Shown here piece after piece: positions 16,527-25,527 of a stretch of 50,638 nucleotides of DNA. Source of the stretch: an uncultured Vampirovibrio sp. (GTDB taxonomy: Bacteria > Cyanobacteriota > Vampirovibrionia > Gastranaerophilales > Gastranaerophilaceae). Each line of letters begins with the position of its first letter. Within the stretch, counting starts at the first letter, position 1. Location: positions 1-50,638 of the forward strand of contig CAJTWU010000015.1 of the NCBI GenBank assembly GCA_910579975.1. The letters are read 5' to 3'. The notes beneath the pieces were generated by a model. It saw only the letters and a program-made list of their open reading frames with translations, had not been told where the DNA came from and did not search any database. The translations under genes and the position numbers were made by a program.

Positions 16527-17540
16527 ATGAGTAAGCGAATTTTAATAATCAGATTATCAGCACTTGGTGATGTTATTTTTAATCTACCTTTAGCAAGTAT
16601 TTTAAAAGCTAATGATTATCATGTTACCTGGATTACAAGCGAAAAAGGTTTTGACATTATTAATAATAATCCGCTTGTAGACGAAGCAATTCTTGCCCCT
16701 GTTGAAAAATGGAAAAAACAAAACTTTTTTATAAACTTAAAAGAATATATAAATATTATTAAATATCTTCGTTCCAAAAAGTTTGATATTGCTATTGATA
16801 CACAATTACTTTTAAAAAGTTTTATATGGACTGTTTTTTGTGGAGCTAAAAGAAGAATTGTATCTAAATCAGCAAGAGAATTTGCTATTTTAGGCGGGAA
16901 TGAAGTTATAGATAAATTAGCAAAAGATTACACAACCCACGCGGCTATAAGTTACCTAGAATTTGCAAAACATTTGGATCTTGATACCTCAAATATCAAA
17001 ACAGCATTACCGCCGGCAACAAAAGAAATCTCAGATAAAATTGATGAGTTAATAAAAGATTTAGATAAATCTAAACCTATACTAGCTTTAGCACCGGCAA
17101 CAACATGGGTAACTAAGCATTGGAATAAAGATAATTGGAAAACTCTTGTTGAAAAACTTGAAAACAATTATAACATTGTATTTACAGGCACCCAAAAAGA
17201 TATCGGACTCATTGAATATATTAATGAAGGAAAACATCTTAACCTGGCTGGAAAAACCAATCTTCTTGAATTAATTGAACTGTTTAGACGTACAGATATC
17301 CTAATTTCACTTGATAGTGGTAGTACACACCTTGCCTGGGCCTCCGGACATCCTAAAATTATTTCTATTTTTTGTTCAACACCTCCAACACGTTATGCAC
17401 CTATTGGAGAAAAACATATATCTCTTACAGGTAATCTTGATTGCCAACATTGCCATAAAAGAAAGTGTCCGTTAAAAACCAACCAATGTACCATGCTTCC
17501 AAAAGTAGAAGAAGTACTTAATGCCCTTAACAAAATTTAA
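16527..17540 (+). CDS. LPS heptosyltransferase family protein (GT9)
   Basis: Likely transfers a heptose (or related sugar) to the LPS inner core from an ADP-sugar at the inner membrane's cytoplasmic face. 337 residues, GT-B fold. It begins with ILIIRLSALGDVIFNLPLA, the GT9 acceptor-side signature, continues with LALAPATTWVTKHW near residue 190 and the donor site SLDSGSTHLAWASG near residue 265, and ends with the Cys-rich CQHCHKRKCP and a further Cys. Resembles WaaC/WaaF and the putative glycosyltransferases around them; the exact acceptor cannot be read. No clear ribosome site precedes the ATG and the tRNA terminator sits 14 nt upstream, so expression may depend on read-through. Confidence 0.85.
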   Translation: MSKRILIIRLSALGDVIFNLPLASILKANDYHVTWITSEKGFDIINNNPLVDEAILAPVEKWKKQNFFINLKEYINIIKYLRSKKFDIAIDTQLLLKSFIWTVFCGAKRRIVSKSAREFAILGGNEVIDKLAKDYTTHAAISYLEFAKHLDLDTSNIKTALPPATKEISDKIDELIKDLDKSKPILALAPATTWVTKHWNKDNWKTLVEKLENNYNIVFTGTQKDIGLIEYINEGKHLNLAGKTNLLELIELFRRTDILISLDSGSTHLAWASGHPKIISIFCSTPPTRYAPIGEKHISLTGNLDCQHCHKRKCPLKTNQCTMLPKVEEVLNALNKI

Positions 17541-17608
17541 CATAACAGCAATTTTTTCTTAAAAATAAACTTTATATTAATAGTTAGGTTAGGAAAAGGT
17601 TCATTATT

Positions 17609-19720
17609 GTGAATTCTATTAATTCAAGTTTTAATATTAAATACCCTGTGTTCAAAGCTGAAACTCAAAAGCAAGAAGAAGTTCAGCTTCCTGACTTATA
17701 CTATGTTCCAGACGATAGATTTGAAGCTAAGAGCTTTAAAGAAACCGTAAAAGAAGCAGATGCAATGGGTATGATTTACCCGTGGATTGCTCATCCATTA
17801 TTAATGATAGGAACTTGTGCGGGCTTAGCTTACGGTGTTGATAAATTTTCTAAAGCTTGCGGCGGAGATTATGAAAAAAGTTTACTGGGTAAAGCTGCAA
17901 AACTTGGTGATAATATCCAGAATTCAAGCTTTGCACAAAGTGATACAGTAAAAAAATTCTTCAATGTCGGGACTACAGGAAGAAAAAAATTCAACGAACT
18001 TACCAAAAATTCTGATGTTATAAATGCAGTAAGAAATACTCCTTCCATGCCTGAATGGGGATTTGTTAAAGACGAATTATTAACTCAAGAGCAGAGGGTT
18101 GTACATGAATTTACTAGAATTACAGATGGATTACAGCTTAGTGGAGAAAACAGCTCAGGCGGTTTCTTAGGCTTATTTGGAGGCGGCTCTGGTAATGTAA
18201 GCCTTAATCGTTTAGCTTTGACTAAAGAAGAAAAAGAACTTGTTAAAAATATAACTTCGCAAGAAAAAGCTGTAAATACTATTTTACTTAAACGTCTTGG
18301 AAGAAGTGAGTCCGAAATTCAAAGAATACTCGGACTTGGCGAAGGTGCAACTCAAGCTGTTAAAAACGAAATTTTGAATGAAATGGGATTAACAGCAGAA
18401 AAACTTGAACTTATTAAGAAAGATACTACAGGACAATACATAAAAGAAGTAAAAGCTGCTGCAGAAAAAGTAAAAGGCAAAGTCTGGATTGGTGCCGGTA
18501 ATTATTCATGGATGGGACCGGTTCAACCATTTGAAAGAAGAATAGGCTGCGATGAAATTTATAACAGATTACACAGTATGTCTGAAGGAGCAACAACAAG
18601 AACAGGAAGATTTATCTCTAAATTCCTCCAAAGATGCCATAGAGGTTTTACATTTGGCGGTGGTAAACTCGGTGTATTAATGTTTGTGGCTCCTCATCTT
18701 GTTGAAACAATGATTGATGCTAAAAAAGCTGATCCGGATGCAAAAGTTGGAACAGTTGCAAACGGTGTAATCAGCGCTATGAGCTGGGTATTTACATTCC
18801 CGCTTGGCTTAAAAATCATGCACTCACTAACAGGTGCACAATATGCAGGAATGACAAAAGAACAGGTTCAAGAATACAGAAATCTTTTAAAAGACTTTAA
18901 TAAAAATGTTAAAAGTGATTATTTCAAATCAAAATCAGAGTATGATATTGCAAGAAAAGAACTTGAAAGCAAGTTAAAAACTCTTAAAACACCGGCAAAA
19001 CCTCAAAATCTTTTAACAAAAATGTGCCGTAAACTTGGAAGTTTCTTAACAATGGATTTAGAACAAATCAAGAGTTACAGAAACGGTTCTGTTGGCGGAA
19101 ATACAGTAAGAAAGGTTCCTAGTTTCTTCAAAAACTTAGGCGGTGTCCCTATGAGACTAATTCTTTGGGGCGGTATTACAATGGGTCTTCTTGATACAGC
19201 AATTACTAAAGGTACAAAAGCTATCTTTGGAAACTTCTACGATAGAATGAAAGAAGAAGAACACGAAGCCAACAAGAAAAAACAAAAACAATTCTTGAAA
19301 TCAGACTTACAAGAAAGAATGATTGAAACTCAACGCAAAAAAATGGAACATAAACCAGAAGAGGCAATGCCTGTTCCAACTCCCGTTGAAAAATCCCCAA
19401 TTGTTGAAGAACCTGTTTCTCCACAGATAGAAGAAGAAAAAGTTCCTCCTAAAAAACAATATATCCCGAAGCAAAACCCTGCTCCCGAGATTTTAAAACC
19501 TCAACCAAAAGAAATAAAACGTGATAATTATACGTATATACCATCTCCCGATAGTGTTTTGCAAAAACCTATAACTGCACAACAAAATAAATACATTCCA
19601 TCACAACAAGCTGCAAATATTGTCAAAAACTTTGACAATTCTGGACTTGAAGGAGCTTTGAGACGTGCTGATAGAGCAGAAAGCAACGCTCTACAAGTGT
19701 TATCCGGAAAATTTAATTAA
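17609..19720 (+). CDS. Large tagged membrane protein of unknown function
   Basis: 703 residues from a GTG start at 17609 preceded by GGAAAAGG. The N-terminus carries the tag NIKYPVFKAE. Hydrophobic segments lie near residues 60-78 (PLLMIGTCAGLAYGVDKF), 350-366 (GVLMFVAPHLVETMI), 385-410 (VISAMSWVFTFPLGLKIM) and 510-535 (MRLILWGGITMGLLDTAI). Long charged helices lie between. The last ~150 residues are Lys/Pro/Glu-rich and low complexity (EEPVSPQIEEEKVPP and similar). No catalytic motif recognised. The architecture recalls the 422-residue protein at 13169-14437. The 3' end overlaps the convergent helicase gene by 4 bp. Possibly a lineage-specific envelope or inclusion-associated protein, unproven. 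Confidence 0.7.
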   Translation: MNSINSSFNIKYPVFKAETQKQEEVQLPDLYYVPDDRFEAKSFKETVKEADAMGMIYPWIAHPLLMIGTCAGLAYGVDKFSKACGGDYEKSLLGKAAKLGDNIQNSSFAQSDTVKKFFNVGTTGRKKFNELTKNSDVINAVRNTPSMPEWGFVKDELLTQEQRVVHEFTRITDGLQLSGENSSGGFLGLFGGGSGNVSLNRLALTKEEKELVKNITSQEKAVNTILLKRLGRSESEIQRILGLGEGATQAVKNEILNEMGLTAEKLELIKKDTTGQYIKEVKAAAEKVKGKVWIGAGNYSWMGPVQPFERRIGCDEIYNRLHSMSEGATTRTGRFISKFLQRCHRGFTFGGGKLGVLMFVAPHLVETMIDAKKADPDAKVGTVANGVISAMSWVFTFPLGLKIMHSLTGAQYAGMTKEQVQEYRNLLKDFNKNVKSDYFKSKSEYDIARKELESKLKTLKTPAKPQNLLTKMCRKLGSFLTMDLEQIKSYRNGSVGGNTVRKVPSFFKNLGGVPMRLILWGGITMGLLDTAITKGTKAIFGNFYDRMKEEEHEANKKKQKQFLKSDLQERMIETQRKKMEHKPEEAMPVPTPVEKSPIVEEPVSPQIEEEKVPPKKQYIPKQNPAPEILKPQPKEIKRDNYTYIPSPDSVLQKPITAQQNKYIPSQQAANIVKNFDNSGLEGALRRADRAESNALQVLSGKFN

Positions 19721-22700
19721 AATAGTGATTGAAAAATTACACTCGGCTCTTGAATAACCTCTTTTCCAAAAGCCTTAGTTTTAGTAGAAGCTGTAATGTA
19801 AAGTTTTTTTTGGGCTCTTGTAACTGCAACATAAAACAATCGCATAGACTCTTCTGCTGAAAATTCTTTTAATTCCAGCTCTGATTTTACTTTGTAATTT
19901 GAATTAAAGCCTCTTACCTGTTCCATAAAAACTGTTGAAGCTTTTATTGCAGTTTTAGCCGTATCCATTGAAAGTGCTTTTTCTGTTAATTCAGGAATAA
20001 ATACATACTCAAACTCATCACCTTTCGATTTATGCAAGGTCATAATCTGAACCTTACCTTTGACAGCTGAAGAATCTTCTTCTTCTGAAAAGAACTTAAA
20101 TCCGCTTAACGAAGGTCGTTTAGCTACAGCCTCAAGCCGTTCTATAACAAGATTAAAATTATTTGAAGTATTTAATTTTCTTACCAATGTTGCAATCAGA
20201 TAAACATTAGATTTCTCGATATCAGAAGTATAATAAAAAAGTCCTATTTTGATTACCAGCTCTTCAAGCGGCATAGTTGAGCAATTGAGCCAATATTGCA
20301 TATCCCACAGAAATTGACAAAGTGCGGTTGACTCAATATCATCTCCATCGCGTGTAATAAATGGTTTTTCAGACCCGCGTATTTCTAATTGTAAGCGTTG
20401 TTTATAAAAACCTAAATCGGATAATGTTTCATAAACCGCTGCAACTTCTTCATTATCAAAAGGATTTTGCAAGAATTTCAAAATCGCAAAAATAGTATTG
20501 AAAACAGCTTTTTGACCTAATGACTCACTTCTTGTAATACTCTTAAATCCGGCATCATTAATAAATGCAGTCCAATTGGCTACCTGAAAATTATTTCTTA
20601 AAAGAATACCAATTGTAGCCTCTTTATTGAATGTGAGAATATTTTTAATTTCTTTGAGAATAAAATTTTTCTCATCAAAAGTTTTATCAAAAACCTTTGC
20701 CATAACAGCATTTTCTGATATCGGGTTTTTGCCGTTAACACCTTGCATCATACTTTTAAAGAATGCTTTCGGCAAAAGATTTTCGCCCCACAAAACAGTA
20801 TTATTAGCTAAATTCATAACATCTTGAGTACATCTTTGAGAATGGTTCATCTCAACTAAAGTATCAGCGGTTTGTATAAATTTTCTAAATCCTTCCACAT
20901 CCGCGTTAGAAAAAGTTGTAGTAATAGCCTGATTTATATCACCGCACCGGATTAAGTTTTTGTGTTTTGCACACAATAATGTAATTAATCTCTGCTGAAT
21001 ACCTGAAGAATCCTGGGCTTCATCTTCAATAATGTAATGACATATATCTTGATAATGTTCTAATATATCCTTGTTTTCTTCTAAAAGTTTAACCGAGAAA
21101 AGTAGGATATCATCATAATCAATTAAATTTGCTTCATCTAATTTCTGTTGATATTCTCTATAAAACGCTTTAAATTTTTCGATTTTTTTATCAGTTGAAG
21201 GAGTGTTAATATCACCTTCCTGAAGCTTCATAACAGAGATTGCCCTATCAAATTCATCAAGCTCGGTCTTAGTAAATTTGCCGTTAATATTTTTTATAAT
21301 TCTCATTCTTTGAGTATCATCACAAATCTCAAAATCAGAATCCAGACCAAGCCTTTCATAATTTGAATTATCTTTAATTATCCTTAAAGCAAGTCCGTGA
21401 ATAGTGCTTATATTAGGCAATTGTGTGCTATTTGGAGACATATTTTTAATGCGCTCTCTAAAATTACGAGCCGCAGATTCCATATAAGTAAGTACAAAAA
21501 TATTTGATTGATTTACCCCGCTATTAATCAATTTCATAATAAGTGCAAGTAAAATCGTAGTTTTTCCTGCTCCAGGAACCGCAGAAATAGCCATTGAACC
21601 CTTTTCATAATCCAAAACAGGTTTTTGGTCATCACGAGGAATAATTTTAAATACCTGTTTTTCTTCTAAAACTTCTTCCTCTGAAGAAATAAGATATTCC
21701 TCAATTCCACCAAGATTTTCAGCACCTGATGGATCAAATAAACTTGACAAAGCGTAGGTATGTTTTTTAGCAAGCAAAAGTAGTTTTCTTAAAATTCTTG
21801 CAGTTTTTTGAGCTCCTAAAAAAATATCATCCTCAATTGTGTATTCATCCTTTATCCAATCAGCCTGAAATACCCATGCATTATACAAAGGACCTGTATC
21901 AGACTTTACCCAGTCCGAATTTGATACATCAAGCCAAAATTGATAATCAGACGAAATTTTATTATCAATAATCTTTTGTGGAGTTGCAACAACAAGATTA
22001 TCTTCTTTAACCTCCAATGTTGAAGATGGATTTTCTGCAATAATAGAATTTTCTATCTGGGTAATTATTTCTTCAGCCCTTTGTTGAACAGTTTCAACAC
22101 CCAAAACATTTTCAAAATCACGGAGCTGTTTTATAAAAAAATTAAATTTATTAATCTTAGTTTCATCAACAAAATCAACTACTCTATAAAACATCTCAAA
22201 AACTTTAAGTGAAAGTTTTAAATCCTTATCCTTAATTTCCTCAAATGCATTATAAAATTTTTGATATTTATCATTATAACATTCAATTTCCAATAGCGGT
22301 AAAAGTTTGCACTGCTTATAAGTTTCTAAAATTTTATGACAATATTTAAGAGGAATTCCAACATAATCAGAAAGAATAACCCTTAAATCAATGTCTGAAA
22401 TCTCTATCCCATACATAAGTTTCAAAATATTTATCCCCGCTTTTACAAGCGGATTGTCAATAAGTTTTTCACTTCCTGAAAGAAATAATAAATTACAATT
22501 TTTAAGTTTTTCTTTCAAAGTAAAACGAAGCATATCATCTTGCAGAGGTGTAATAATTGTAATTTGGTTTGCATTAACTCCTTTTTTGAATAACTCATTA
22601 ATCTTTGAAATAGCAAAATCCAGAGTTTCAGCGCGTTTGGAAAGTGAAGTTAGTGTAAAATTTTGCAATCTTTTTTTAGTTTTTTTTATGACATTTGAAA

Positions 22701-23523
22701 AAATTACATCTCCATTCTCAAATTGACTTCCATCATTTTTAATTACTTCTCCAAATAATTGAGAAAGCTTATATTCTATACTTGTATCAGCACTTAAATA
22801 ACCACATCGACTTGAACCTAGCGAGTCAAAACATATACACCAATCTTTTAATTGTGGCTTTAGATATTTTATAAACTCAAAACAAACCGGTGTCATTTCA
22901 TCCGCATCATCTACAAGAAGATATTTAATATTTTTGAAATAATCCGTATTTTTATATATATGATTAAAGATAAGAGTTTGTCTTAAATAATCTAAACTTC
23001 TGGTTTTTAAAGTTTTTGAAAGAAGTCTTTTTATAACAAATTCAGCATCTTCGCCAAAAGATTCTTTTAAAATCTTTGAACGCTCACGAACATCATCATT
23101 ATTCAAATTATTCTGGACAATCAAAGAATATCTTCTAAAAATTTGATGAAGCAGAGATTTTTTGGAATTATAACCTTTTACAGAATATTCTTTTAAAATA
23201 TCCCTTAGCAAAAACTGTGAAACCTCCAATCCAACAAGATTCGGGAGGATAAAAGATTTATCTGTAGGAATTGAATTTTCTACAAAACACCAGTTTTCTG
23301 AAATAGTATTATAAACAATAGAAAAAAATGAATGTATATTTAATTTTTCTATTGAATTAGTTTTTATATTTTCTAAAATCTTATCCGAGAAAAATTTTTT
23401 TAAGGTTGAATTCTGCACAAGAACAAGGATTTCAGAAGGCAATATCCCTTGATTAATGAACTCAAGGTACTTTTCAACCAATAAATCTTCTCTAAATTCA
23501 GCTTTAATAAAATTTCGTAACAT
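19717..23523 (-). CDS. UvrD/PcrA-like SF1A helicase with a degenerate second helicase module at its N-terminus
   Basis: 1268 residues from the ATG at 23523 (TAAGG 4 nt upstream); TTG 23571 and ATG 23547 are in frame but lack such a site. The C-terminal half is a complete UvrD-type helicase: Walker A AVPGAGKTTILLALI near residue 645, FVLTYMESAARNFRERI (motif Ia), LIDYDDILLFSV, HYIIEDEAQDSSGIQQ (motif II), CGDINQAIT (motif III), IMTLHKSKGDEFEYVFIPEL (motif V) and LFYVAVTRAQKKLYI (motif VI). The first ~450 residues resemble a second such module: ILPSEILVLVQNS (Ia-like), KYLLVDDADEMTP (II-like) and NQITIITPLQDDM (IV-like), but no Walker A. The family repairs DNA or removes proteins from it; the inactive module may be a clamp or partner site, as in AddAB-type enzymes. 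Confidence 0.88.
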   Translation of the reverse strand: MLRNFIKAEFREDLLVEKYLEFINQGILPSEILVLVQNSTLKKFFSDKILENIKTNSIEKLNIHSFFSIVYNTISENWCFVENSIPTDKSFILPNLVGLEVSQFLLRDILKEYSVKGYNSKKSLLHQIFRRYSLIVQNNLNNDDVRERSKILKESFGEDAEFVIKRLLSKTLKTRSLDYLRQTLIFNHIYKNTDYFKNIKYLLVDDADEMTPVCFEFIKYLKPQLKDWCICFDSLGSSRCGYLSADTSIEYKLSQLFGEVIKNDGSQFENGDVIFSNVIKKTKKRLQNFTLTSLSKRAETLDFAISKINELFKKGVNANQITIITPLQDDMLRFTLKEKLKNCNLLFLSGSEKLIDNPLVKAGINILKLMYGIEISDIDLRVILSDYVGIPLKYCHKILETYKQCKLLPLLEIECYNDKYQKFYNAFEEIKDKDLKLSLKVFEMFYRVVDFVDETKINKFNFFIKQLRDFENVLGVETVQQRAEEIITQIENSIIAENPSSTLEVKEDNLVVATPQKIIDNKISSDYQFWLDVSNSDWVKSDTGPLYNAWVFQADWIKDEYTIEDDIFLGAQKTARILRKLLLLAKKHTYALSSLFDPSGAENLGGIEEYLISSEEEVLEEKQVFKIIPRDDQKPVLDYEKGSMAISAVPGAGKTTILLALIMKLINSGVNQSNIFVLTYMESAARNFRERIKNMSPNSTQLPNISTIHGLALRIIKDNSNYERLGLDSDFEICDDTQRMRIIKNINGKFTKTELDEFDRAISVMKLQEGDINTPSTDKKIEKFKAFYREYQQKLDEANLIDYDDILLFSVKLLEENKDILEHYQDICHYIIEDEAQDSSGIQQRLITLLCAKHKNLIRCGDINQAITTTFSNADVEGFRKFIQTADTLVEMNHSQRCTQDVMNLANNTVLWGENLLPKAFFKSMMQGVNGKNPISENAVMAKVFDKTFDEKNFILKEIKNILTFNKEATIGILLRNNFQVANWTAFINDAGFKSITRSESLGQKAVFNTIFAILKFLQNPFDNEEVAAVYETLSDLGFYKQRLQLEIRGSEKPFITRDGDDIESTALCQFLWDMQYWLNCSTMPLEELVIKIGLFYYTSDIEKSNVYLIATLVRKLNTSNNFNLVIERLEAVAKRPSLSGFKFFSEEEDSSAVKGKVQIMTLHKSKGDEFEYVFIPELTEKALSMDTAKTAIKASTVFMEQVRGFNSNYKVKSELELKEFSAEESMRLFYVAVTRAQKKLYITASTKTKAFGKEVIQEPSVIFQSLF

Positions 23524-23643
23524 ACACCTTATGTAGTATTTTATCATAAACAGGGTTTCAAATGCTTGCAAAAAAAAGAATTTTTTTATAGAATTAAGTG
23601 GTAATCAATTACACAATACATACATTAAGAAGGAGATTTTTAC

Positions 23644-23868
23644 ATGGCTAAGACTAAAGAATTCAAAGGCATTCAAGAACAAATTATTGAATCTGCTGGA
23701 CAAATTTACAACTACCTTAACACAAAAGGTGAAGTTTCAATCAACAAAATGAAAAAAGACCTTAGCTTATCTGAAAACTTTGCTGAAATGGGCTTAGGAT
23801 GGTTATCAAGAGAAGACAAACTTGAATACACTCAAAAAGCTAAATCAGTAACTGTAAAATTAAGATAG
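23644..23868 (+). CDS. Small winged-helix protein (DUF2582-like)
   Basis: A 74-residue protein with a strong AGAAGGAG site upstream. The sequence forms one winged helix-turn-helix (IYNYLNTKGEVSINKMKKDL, then FAEMGLGWLSREDKLEYTQ and a beta-hairpin end VTVKLR), like the DUF2582 wHTH proteins common in anaerobes. Probably a DNA-binding or chromatin-type small protein; target unknown. A 5-bp palindrome GTAAT-CA-ATTAC sits at 23601-23612 in its promoter region and could be an operator. Codon usage looks optimised, hinting at high expression (inference). Confidence 0.8.
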   Translation: MAKTKEFKGIQEQIIESAGQIYNYLNTKGEVSINKMKKDLSLSENFAEMGLGWLSREDKLEYTQKAKSVTVKLR

Positions 23869-23891
23869 TTTTTAAAGATTATTAAGTTAAA

Positions 23892-23922
23892 AAAAAGAGC
23901 TGTAAGATTTACAGCTCTTTTT
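23892..23922. terminator. Bidirectional rho-independent terminator
   Basis: Perfect 14-bp stem AAAAAGAGCTGTAA / TTACAGCTCTTTTT with loop GAT, between the wHTH gene and the convergent oxidoreductase operon. Confidence 0.94.
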
Positions 23923-23944
23923 GATTTTCAAAATATTATTTTAA

Positions 23945-24217
23945 CTAGTTAGCTTTTCTTTCTATCCTAATCGCACTATCAGGACAAGTCATTGCACAAG
24001 CCCCGCAAGCAATACAGATTTCAGGATTAGGTGCAACTGCCGGTGTCTGATATAATCCCACTTCTTTTGACCAATTCAAACAATCTTTACCAGCCTTGTT
24101 CATAGGACATTTTGCTATACAAAGTCCACAGCCTTTGCACAAGTCTGTATAAACATAGTAATCGGCCTTTCCTTTGCCAACACCTTCTATTTTATACCCG
24201 CGATACTGTTTGTCCAT
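23945..24217 (-). CDS. 2-oxoacid:ferredoxin oxidoreductase, delta (ferredoxin) subunit
   Basis: A 90-residue electron-carrying subunit with two [4Fe-4S] motifs: CKGCGLCIAKCP near residues 28-39 and CIACGACAMTCP near 68-79. It takes electrons from the TPP site of the alpha/beta subunits and passes them to ferredoxin. It is last in the operon and overlaps the gamma gene by 26 bp, an unusually long overlap implying translational coupling. Order alpha-beta-gamma-delta is as in four-subunit KOR/VOR complexes, although in many archaeal operons delta comes earlier. Confidence 0.93.
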   Translation of the reverse strand: MDKQYRGYKIEGVGKGKADYYVYTDLCKGCGLCIAKCPMNKAGKDCLNWSKEVGLYQTPAVAPNPEICIACGACAMTCPDSAIRIERKAN

Positions 24218-24773
24218 TTGCTGCTCCTTTCACCAAATCCATGCCCATTTCAAGCGCTTTATAATTAAGTTCTCTCAATTCAGGTTTTACGTCAAACTTT
24301 TTACCTAAAGCCATTTCCATTGCATTTTTAATATCACTCAATTCAAGAACCTTAGTTGCTTCCAACAAAGCACCAAGAATAATAATATTAAATACTCTTG
24401 AACTTAATTGTTCATTAGCAATTCTATTTGCATCAATTCCAATAACCTTAGCACACTTGCATTTTGGTTCATGCGTACAAACAGAAGTGTCATAAACGAT
24501 TGTTGAACTTTCATCAACATAAGTTTCACATCTATCTAATGCTCTATCAGAAAGCATTATTACAATGTCGCCTTTTGAATATCTTGGCTCACCAATTTTT
24601 GTATCTGCAATCTGACAAAAAGCAATAGAAACTCCGCCTCTTTGTTCAACACCAAAGTTAGGAATATAAAGAACTTCTTTTCCTGCTTCATAACCGGCTT
24701 CAACAAGAATTTTTGCAATAGACTGAACACCTTGTCCGCCCTCACCGGCTAATACTATTTTAGTTCTTGCCAT
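24192..24773 (-). CDS. 2-oxoacid:ferredoxin oxidoreductase, gamma subunit
   Basis: A 193-residue subunit of the POR/KOR gamma family, which binds coenzyme A during oxidative decarboxylation of a 2-oxoacid to acyl-CoA. It begins with the family hallmark KIVLAGEGGQGVQSIAKIL and continues with the typical FGVEQRGGVS. It overlaps the beta gene by 14 bp upstream and the delta gene by 26 bp downstream. CTHEPKCKCAK in the middle is a Cys-rich insert, possibly structural. Confidence 0.93.
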   Translation of the reverse strand: MARTKIVLAGEGGQGVQSIAKILVEAGYEAGKEVLYIPNFGVEQRGGVSIAFCQIADTKIGEPRYSKGDIVIMLSDRALDRCETYVDESSTIVYDTSVCTHEPKCKCAKVIGIDANRIANEQLSSRVFNIIILGALLEATKVLELSDIKNAMEMALGKKFDVKPELRELNYKALEMGMDLVKGAANGQTVSRV

Positions 24774-25527
24774 TTTCTTCCTCCTTCGGTATTAAAAATT
24801 CTTTAACTTCAAAATAGTTTTCCATTTGTTCTAAGCGTTTAAATGTATCAAAATTGTTAGTTCTCCAGTTAAGAGGACAAATTGAAAGTACCTCAACAAA
24901 CGAAAATCCGCCATTTTCAACATTCTGCAAAGCCTTCTTAAATGTTTGTTTAAGTTTCATTACATTAGAAACACTTGCACGTGCGACATAAGATTTACAA
25001 GGATTAGCTATCGCTGCAACCATTTCTGCACCTTTCGCCGGCTCACCTGTTACAGAACAATCTCTGCCATAAGGAGTTGTTTCTGTTTTTTGACCAGGCA
25101 TAGTAGTAGGTGACATTTGTCCGCCTGTCATACCATAATTAGTATTATTAACAACAATTATAAGCATTTTTTCACCGCGGACTGAAGCATTTACAAGATG
25201 TTGCGCACCAATCGCAAGACCGCCACCATCACCCATATATGCAATACCTATTGCTTCAGGATTAGCTCTGGTAAACCCGTAAATTACAGGAGTTGTTCTT
25301 CCATGATGAGTTTGAACAGTATCCAAATCCATATAATTCCAACTCAATAAAGAACATCCGATATCACAACCAAAAACAGTTTTTTGTTTTATTCCAAGTT
25401 CATCTACTGCATTTGCTAAAGCTTTCAATGTTATACCATGACCGCATCCCGGGCAAAACTTGCTTGCTCCGGCTTCGGCATTTTGTGATTTTGGTAGATT
25501 TGGAGGAAGATTTAAAAATTCTGCCAT
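24760..25527 (-). CDS. 2-oxoacid:ferredoxin oxidoreductase, beta (TPP-binding) subunit
   Basis: A 255-residue subunit carrying thiamine pyrophosphate and the proximal Fe-S cluster. FCPGCGHGITLKAL near residue 24 has cluster Cys residues and FGCDIGCS a further one. The TPP/Mg motif is IAYMGDGGGLAIG followed by VVNNTNYGMTGGQ. Starts with a TAATG overlap to the alpha gene. Length and motifs fit KorB/VorA. Whether the substrate is 2-oxoglutarate or branched-chain 2-oxoacids cannot be settled from sequence reading. Confidence 0.94.
   Translation of the reverse strand: MAEFLNLPPNLPKSQNAEAGASKFCPGCGHGITLKALANAVDELGIKQKTVFGCDIGCSLLSWNYMDLDTVQTHHGRTTPVIYGFTRANPEAIGIAYMGDGGGLAIGAQHLVNASVRGEKMLIIVVNNTNYGMTGGQMSPTTMPGQKTETTPYGRDCSVTGEPAKGAEMVAAIANPCKSYVARASVSNVMKLKQTFKKALQNVENGGFSFVEVLSICPLNWRTNNFDTFKRLEQMENYFEVKEFLIPKEEENGKN

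Noticed and set aside
23524..23571. Longer N-terminus of the helicase gene (TTG 23571 or ATG 23547)
   Set aside because: Only the ATG at 23523 has a TAAGG at proper distance.
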